Assembly (NCBI GenBank): GCA_002104895.1
Contig: MCFG01000533.1
Span: 25,001-35,661, forward strand
Reading direction: 5' to 3'
DNA length: 10,661 nt
Source: Anaeromyces robustus
Taxonomy: Eukaryota > Neocallimastigomycota > Neocallimastigomycetes > Neocallimastigales > Neocallimastigaceae
A program made the position numbers and the translations under genes. Below, piece by piece: positions 8,473 through 10,661 of this stretch (its first letter is position 1; each line of letters begins with the position of its first letter). The notes below the pieces were generated by a model that had not been told where the DNA came from, made no database searches, and saw only the letters and a program-made list of their open reading frames with translations.

Positions 8473-8845
8473 CTTTTTGCTCTTTTTCTTCTTCTTTACC
8501 ATTATCAGCAATAAATTCAAGAGTTTCTACTTGTCTAAAATCATAATTTTCTTTACCATTAAATTTTTCAGCTAAATCTTGATGTAATTTGTAAGATTGT
8601 CTTACTAAAGGATCTGATCTTTCACCTTCACACCAATCTCTTGCCATAAAACCACCAGCATAACCAGATGCTGAACAAGCAACAGAACGTCTTTCAACAA
8701 TAGTAATATCAAAATTTGGAATTTTATTTTTATTTTCTTCCTTACAATATTCACTATAATAACTTAAATAATAAGCTGTACATATACCTATAATACCTCC
8801 ACCTGCAATTACAACTTTTATTGGTTCTTGATTTTCGTTTGACAT
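7457..8845 (-). CDS. FAD-dependent oxidoreductase, DAO-fold (Tda3-like)
   Basis: A complete intronless frame of 462 residues ending in TAA. It belongs to the D-amino-acid-oxidase/glycine-oxidase FAD fold, whose members oxidise amine or amino-acid-like substrates with FAD; the substrate here cannot be read from sequence. The N-terminus has a Rossmann FAD-binding motif GGGIIG with G15, G17 and G20, and the second strand ends in E51, the usual ribose-binding acidic residue. S60-G61 and G64-G65 follow in SASGYAGGF. A central domain spans about 85-340. The C-terminal segment ASGHNYWGIMTATGTG near 410-425 fits the second FAD-contact motif. From memory, SASGxAGG and GHxxWGI resemble the fungal Tda3-type subfamily. 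A charged stretch and 19 Asn (N126-N144, AAT-coded) interrupt the fold in a probable surface loop. There is no signal peptide or membrane segment; a soluble location is inferred. The start at 8845 is the first ATG and is followed by the Rossmann strand after ten residues. Confidence 0.93.
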
Positions 8846-8938
8846 TTTCTCTTAATATATATTTAATGTAATTTATATGATGATTCTTTTTTATTTAAAT
8901 TTTTATTTCTACTTATAAATATATTTAAATATATAAAT

Positions 8939-8953
8939 AAAAAAAAAAAAAAA
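8939..8953 (-). promoter_or_regulatory. T15 run, probable core-promoter element of the oxidoreductase gene
   Basis: Fifteen A on the given strand give T15 in the sense direction, 94-108 nt upstream of the ATG at 8845. The position matches the T15 run before the left gene and the usual dictyostelid oligo(dT) promoter element. The leader between it and the ATG is AT-rich and ends in GAGAAAATG, the A-rich start context typical of this group. Confidence 0.45.
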
Positions 8954-9461
8954 GATTTAATTGAATTTTTAACAATCATTTTAAAAAATTTATTACTGAT
9001 TATAAAATTATGCGAATTTAATTAAATACATAAATGAACAAATGAAAAATAAAGAAATTCAATATAATATTATATAAAAATCTTTTATTAAGTATTACCT
9101 TTCTAATTTATTAATTTGTTTATCTTTTTCAGTTATAAGTGAAAAGGATTATAATAAAAAAAAAAAAAAAAAGTTCTACTTAATGAAAATCATTATTTTT
9201 TATTGGATAAAAAAAGCAAATTAAATACACGTGATTTTTTATTTTATTATATTCTAATAATTTTTTTATAATTCTTATACTACAAATATTATTTAAAATG
9301 GTATTAATTTATTTAAATTAAAAGGTAGCAAATTTTTTTTTAAAAAAATGGTTTTTTTTTTTGGCAATAAAATAATGAAAACTTTATTTAAATTTAATTT
9401 AAAAAGTACATGTTATAAAGTAATTGTACATATTAAAACTTAATCTAATAAAGAATAATAA

Positions 9462-9467
9462 TTTATT
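9462..9467 (-). terminator. AATAAA polyadenylation signal after the retroelement-like frame
   Basis: TTTATT on the given strand reads AATAAA on the minus strand, about 64 nt past the stop codon at 9533-9531. A second match lies at 9388-9383. Frequent in AT-rich DNA, so the support is mainly position. Confidence 0.35.
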
Positions 9468-9530
9468 ATTTAATAGATAGTAATAATTTATAATTACTTC
9501 ATATGGTATAGTGTATATTATTAAATTAAA

Positions 9531-10661
9531 TCAAGTTGGAAAGTTATTATCATTATTAGATGCGTGTGACCTACTGTCTTGTCCTACTGAATTGTCAGCT
9601 TCGACGCTCTTGGTTAGATTGTTGGGATACCTATTGAATAAAGACCAGATCTGGCCACTAACAGTAGGCATAATTCTAAGTAAAAGTGCGGATGTACGTA
9701 CCAAAAGTGGAACATCCGAAAAGGTGCTAGGTTTAAGTTGCGCCTTACAAAGACTGTTCCACTCCTCTTTCCCCAAGTTATAATGATTAACTCTTCCACC
9801 AAGAAGGAAATAATATACCCTACTCCATTCCAACGAGTTGGAATGAAAATTTACCCCACTTGAAGCATTACTAACTAAATTATTATAATTAATACTATTA
9901 TTTAAACTATTATTATTGTTGTTGATACTATAACTGAAAGTATTATTTAAGTTGTAAGTTAAACTAACATAATGAATAAAACTATTAGAAACTAAGAAAG
10001 TACTATTTCGTGAAGAATTCTCCAAGGAGGAGAAATTGTTGAAGTAATTAAAACCAAAAAAAATGTTGTTGATAGTTAAATTATTAATGAATTGAGAGTA
10101 GTTGTATAGAAAATATGTAGATAAGCTAGTACTATTACTATTACTAACATTATTAATATTACTATTATCATTGCTATTACCATTATTATTACTATTAATA
10201 TTAATATTACTATTACTACTGCTATTATTATTATAGATATTATCATAAATATTATTATTGTAGTTATTATTAAAATTATTAGAAAAGTTGATATTATCAG
10301 AACTAACTAAAGGTTTTCGATTAACATACAAATAAATGGTTTCAAGATTGCCAAATAACTTAGAACGCCAATGATCGAATGTTGGGCATTCTAAAATCCA
10401 ATGTTCGAAGGTTTGACTACCGCCTTTACAACAAGGACAGTAATCAGGGCAAGAGTCAGATACAAGTTTAGCGGCTTTAGCAATTTCACTATTGAATTTA
10501 TAACCACTACGTATTTTGAGGAGCCAATTAAAGCCATAAGCCAAGTTAGGGTATTCAAGTTCAAGATGTAAATAATCACGAGATAATTCAAGGTGATTAT
10601 CACAATAGGTAACAGCTTTAACGGAGTCTTTTTTGACATCTCTATTCCAATAAAAAGTCAA
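9531..10661 (-). CDS. C-terminal part of a LINE-type reverse-transcriptase-like protein, 5'-partial
   Basis: An open frame of 376 codons enters from the right edge and ends in TAA; the first codon in the window is TTG inside the protein, not a start. Residues 40-100 carry a zinc-binding domain: a lead-in LLKIRSG, then C75-x2-C78, H87 and C92 (C-x2-C-x8-H-x4-C), followed by a PxFxxWR-type end. This resembles the domain that follows the reverse transcriptase in non-LTR retrotransposon ORF2 proteins; the polymerase itself would lie outside the window. Residues about 122-276 are rich in Asn, Ser, Tyr and Phe. A compact segment follows (277-350, including FLLGGRVNH). The last stretch is locally GC-rich for this genome (24 of 60 bases at 9661-9720, 27 of 60 at 9721-9780), which fits element origin. 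The frame is intact here. It may be a TRE-type element, another LINE, or a host gene derived from one; I cannot assign the family. Confidence 0.7.
   Translation of the reverse strand: MTFYWNRDVKKDSVKAVTYCDNHLELSRDYLHLELEYPNLAYGFNWLLKIRSGYKFNSEIAKAAKLVSDSCPDYCPCCKGGSQTFEHWILECPTFDHWRSKLFGNLETIYLYVNRKPLVSSDNINFSNNFNNNYNNNIYDNIYNNNSSSNSNININSNNNGNSNDNSNINNVSNSNSTSLSTYFLYNYSQFINNLTINNIFFGFNYFNNFSSLENSSRNSTFLVSNSFIHYVSLTYNLNNTFSYSINNNNNSLNNSINYNNLVSNASSGVNFHSNSLEWSRVYYFLLGGRVNHYNLGKEEWNSLCKAQLKPSTFSDVPLLVRTSALLLRIMPTVSGQIWSLFNRYPNNLTKSVEADNSVGQDSRSHASNNDNNFPT

Larger units (their letters stand above)
8846..9530. other. AT-rich spacer between the oxidoreductase gene and the retroelement-like frame
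   Basis: This holds the 5' leader and probable promoter of the oxidoreductase gene (right-to-left), A/T homopolymers at 8939-8953 and 9155-9171, an isolated CACGTG hexamer near 9227, and the 3' flank of the retroelement-like frame. On the minus strand, an A11 run at 9362-9352, about 170 nt past the stop codon, could be a retroelement poly(A) tail, but such runs are common here. No tRNA gene is present, although one would be expected close by for a tRNA-targeting dictyostelid retroelement. Confidence 0.55.

Noticed and set aside
8324-8575. Plus-strand open frame with a poly-Ile run
   Set aside because: Antisense reading of the AAT-coded poly-Asn tract in the oxidoreductase gene.
9226-9231. 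CACGTG hexamer as a regulatory site
   Set aside because: A single six-base palindrome with no second site and no known dictyostelid factor that I can tie to it.
8846-9530. tRNA gene near the retroelement 3' end
   Set aside because: I looked for a T-loop GGTTC-A signature on both strands, as expected for TRE-type targets, and found none.
9511-9783. Plus-strand open frame of 90 residues
   Set aside because: Antisense shadow of the retroelement-like frame; the minus frame carries the recognisable zinc-binding domain.
9614-9802. Second minus-strand open frame of 62 residues
   Set aside because: Out-of-frame shadow inside the retroelement-like coding region.
10391-10639. Third minus-strand open frame of 82 residues
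   Set aside because: Out-of-frame shadow overlapping the zinc-binding domain coding sequence.

Overview
The window looks like nuclear DNA of a Dictyostelium-type social amoeba (D. discoideum or a close relative; inferred from style, not from a database match). The reasons are extremely AT-rich non-coding DNA (for example only 6 G/C in bases 3301-3360), much less AT-rich coding DNA, Asn homopolymer runs encoded by AAT repeats, long A/T homopolymers 5' of genes, and AATAAA signals just after stop codons. All three protein-coding regions lie on the minus strand and read leftward.

Layout: (1) 1-1499 is the main exon of a large low-complexity gene of unrecognised family. It runs off the left edge and needs a short upstream exon. 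(2) 1500-7381 is nearly 6 kb with no recognisable gene, long for a dictyostelid. It holds a TTTA repeat tract, a roughly 200-bp TTTTA pentanucleotide array, AAT arrays and several long perfect inverted repeats. The most striking is a pair of back-to-back hairpins at 5999-6151, whose stems are unrelated but whose loops share the same T6-GACATA-A(n) motif. (3) 7457-8845 is a complete intronless gene for an FAD-dependent DAO-fold oxidoreductase, most like the fungal Tda3-type branch as I remember it, with a 19-Asn insert. (4) 8846-9530 is AT-rich spacer with a probable promoter T-run. (5) 9531-10661 is the 3' end of a retroelement-like reading frame with a C-x2-C-x8-H-x4-C zinc-binding domain typical of the C-terminus of LINE-type reverse transcriptases. 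It is locally richer in GC and is interrupted by a long Asn/Ser-rich linker.

The three genes show no pathway link and no operon-like arrangement. The desert lies between the 3' end of the oxidoreductase gene and the 5' end of the left gene, so part of it should be the left gene's promoter. A 34-bp hairpin lies over the predicted first intron and splice donor of that gene. No tRNA, rRNA, CRISPR array or recognised complete transposon was found by eye.
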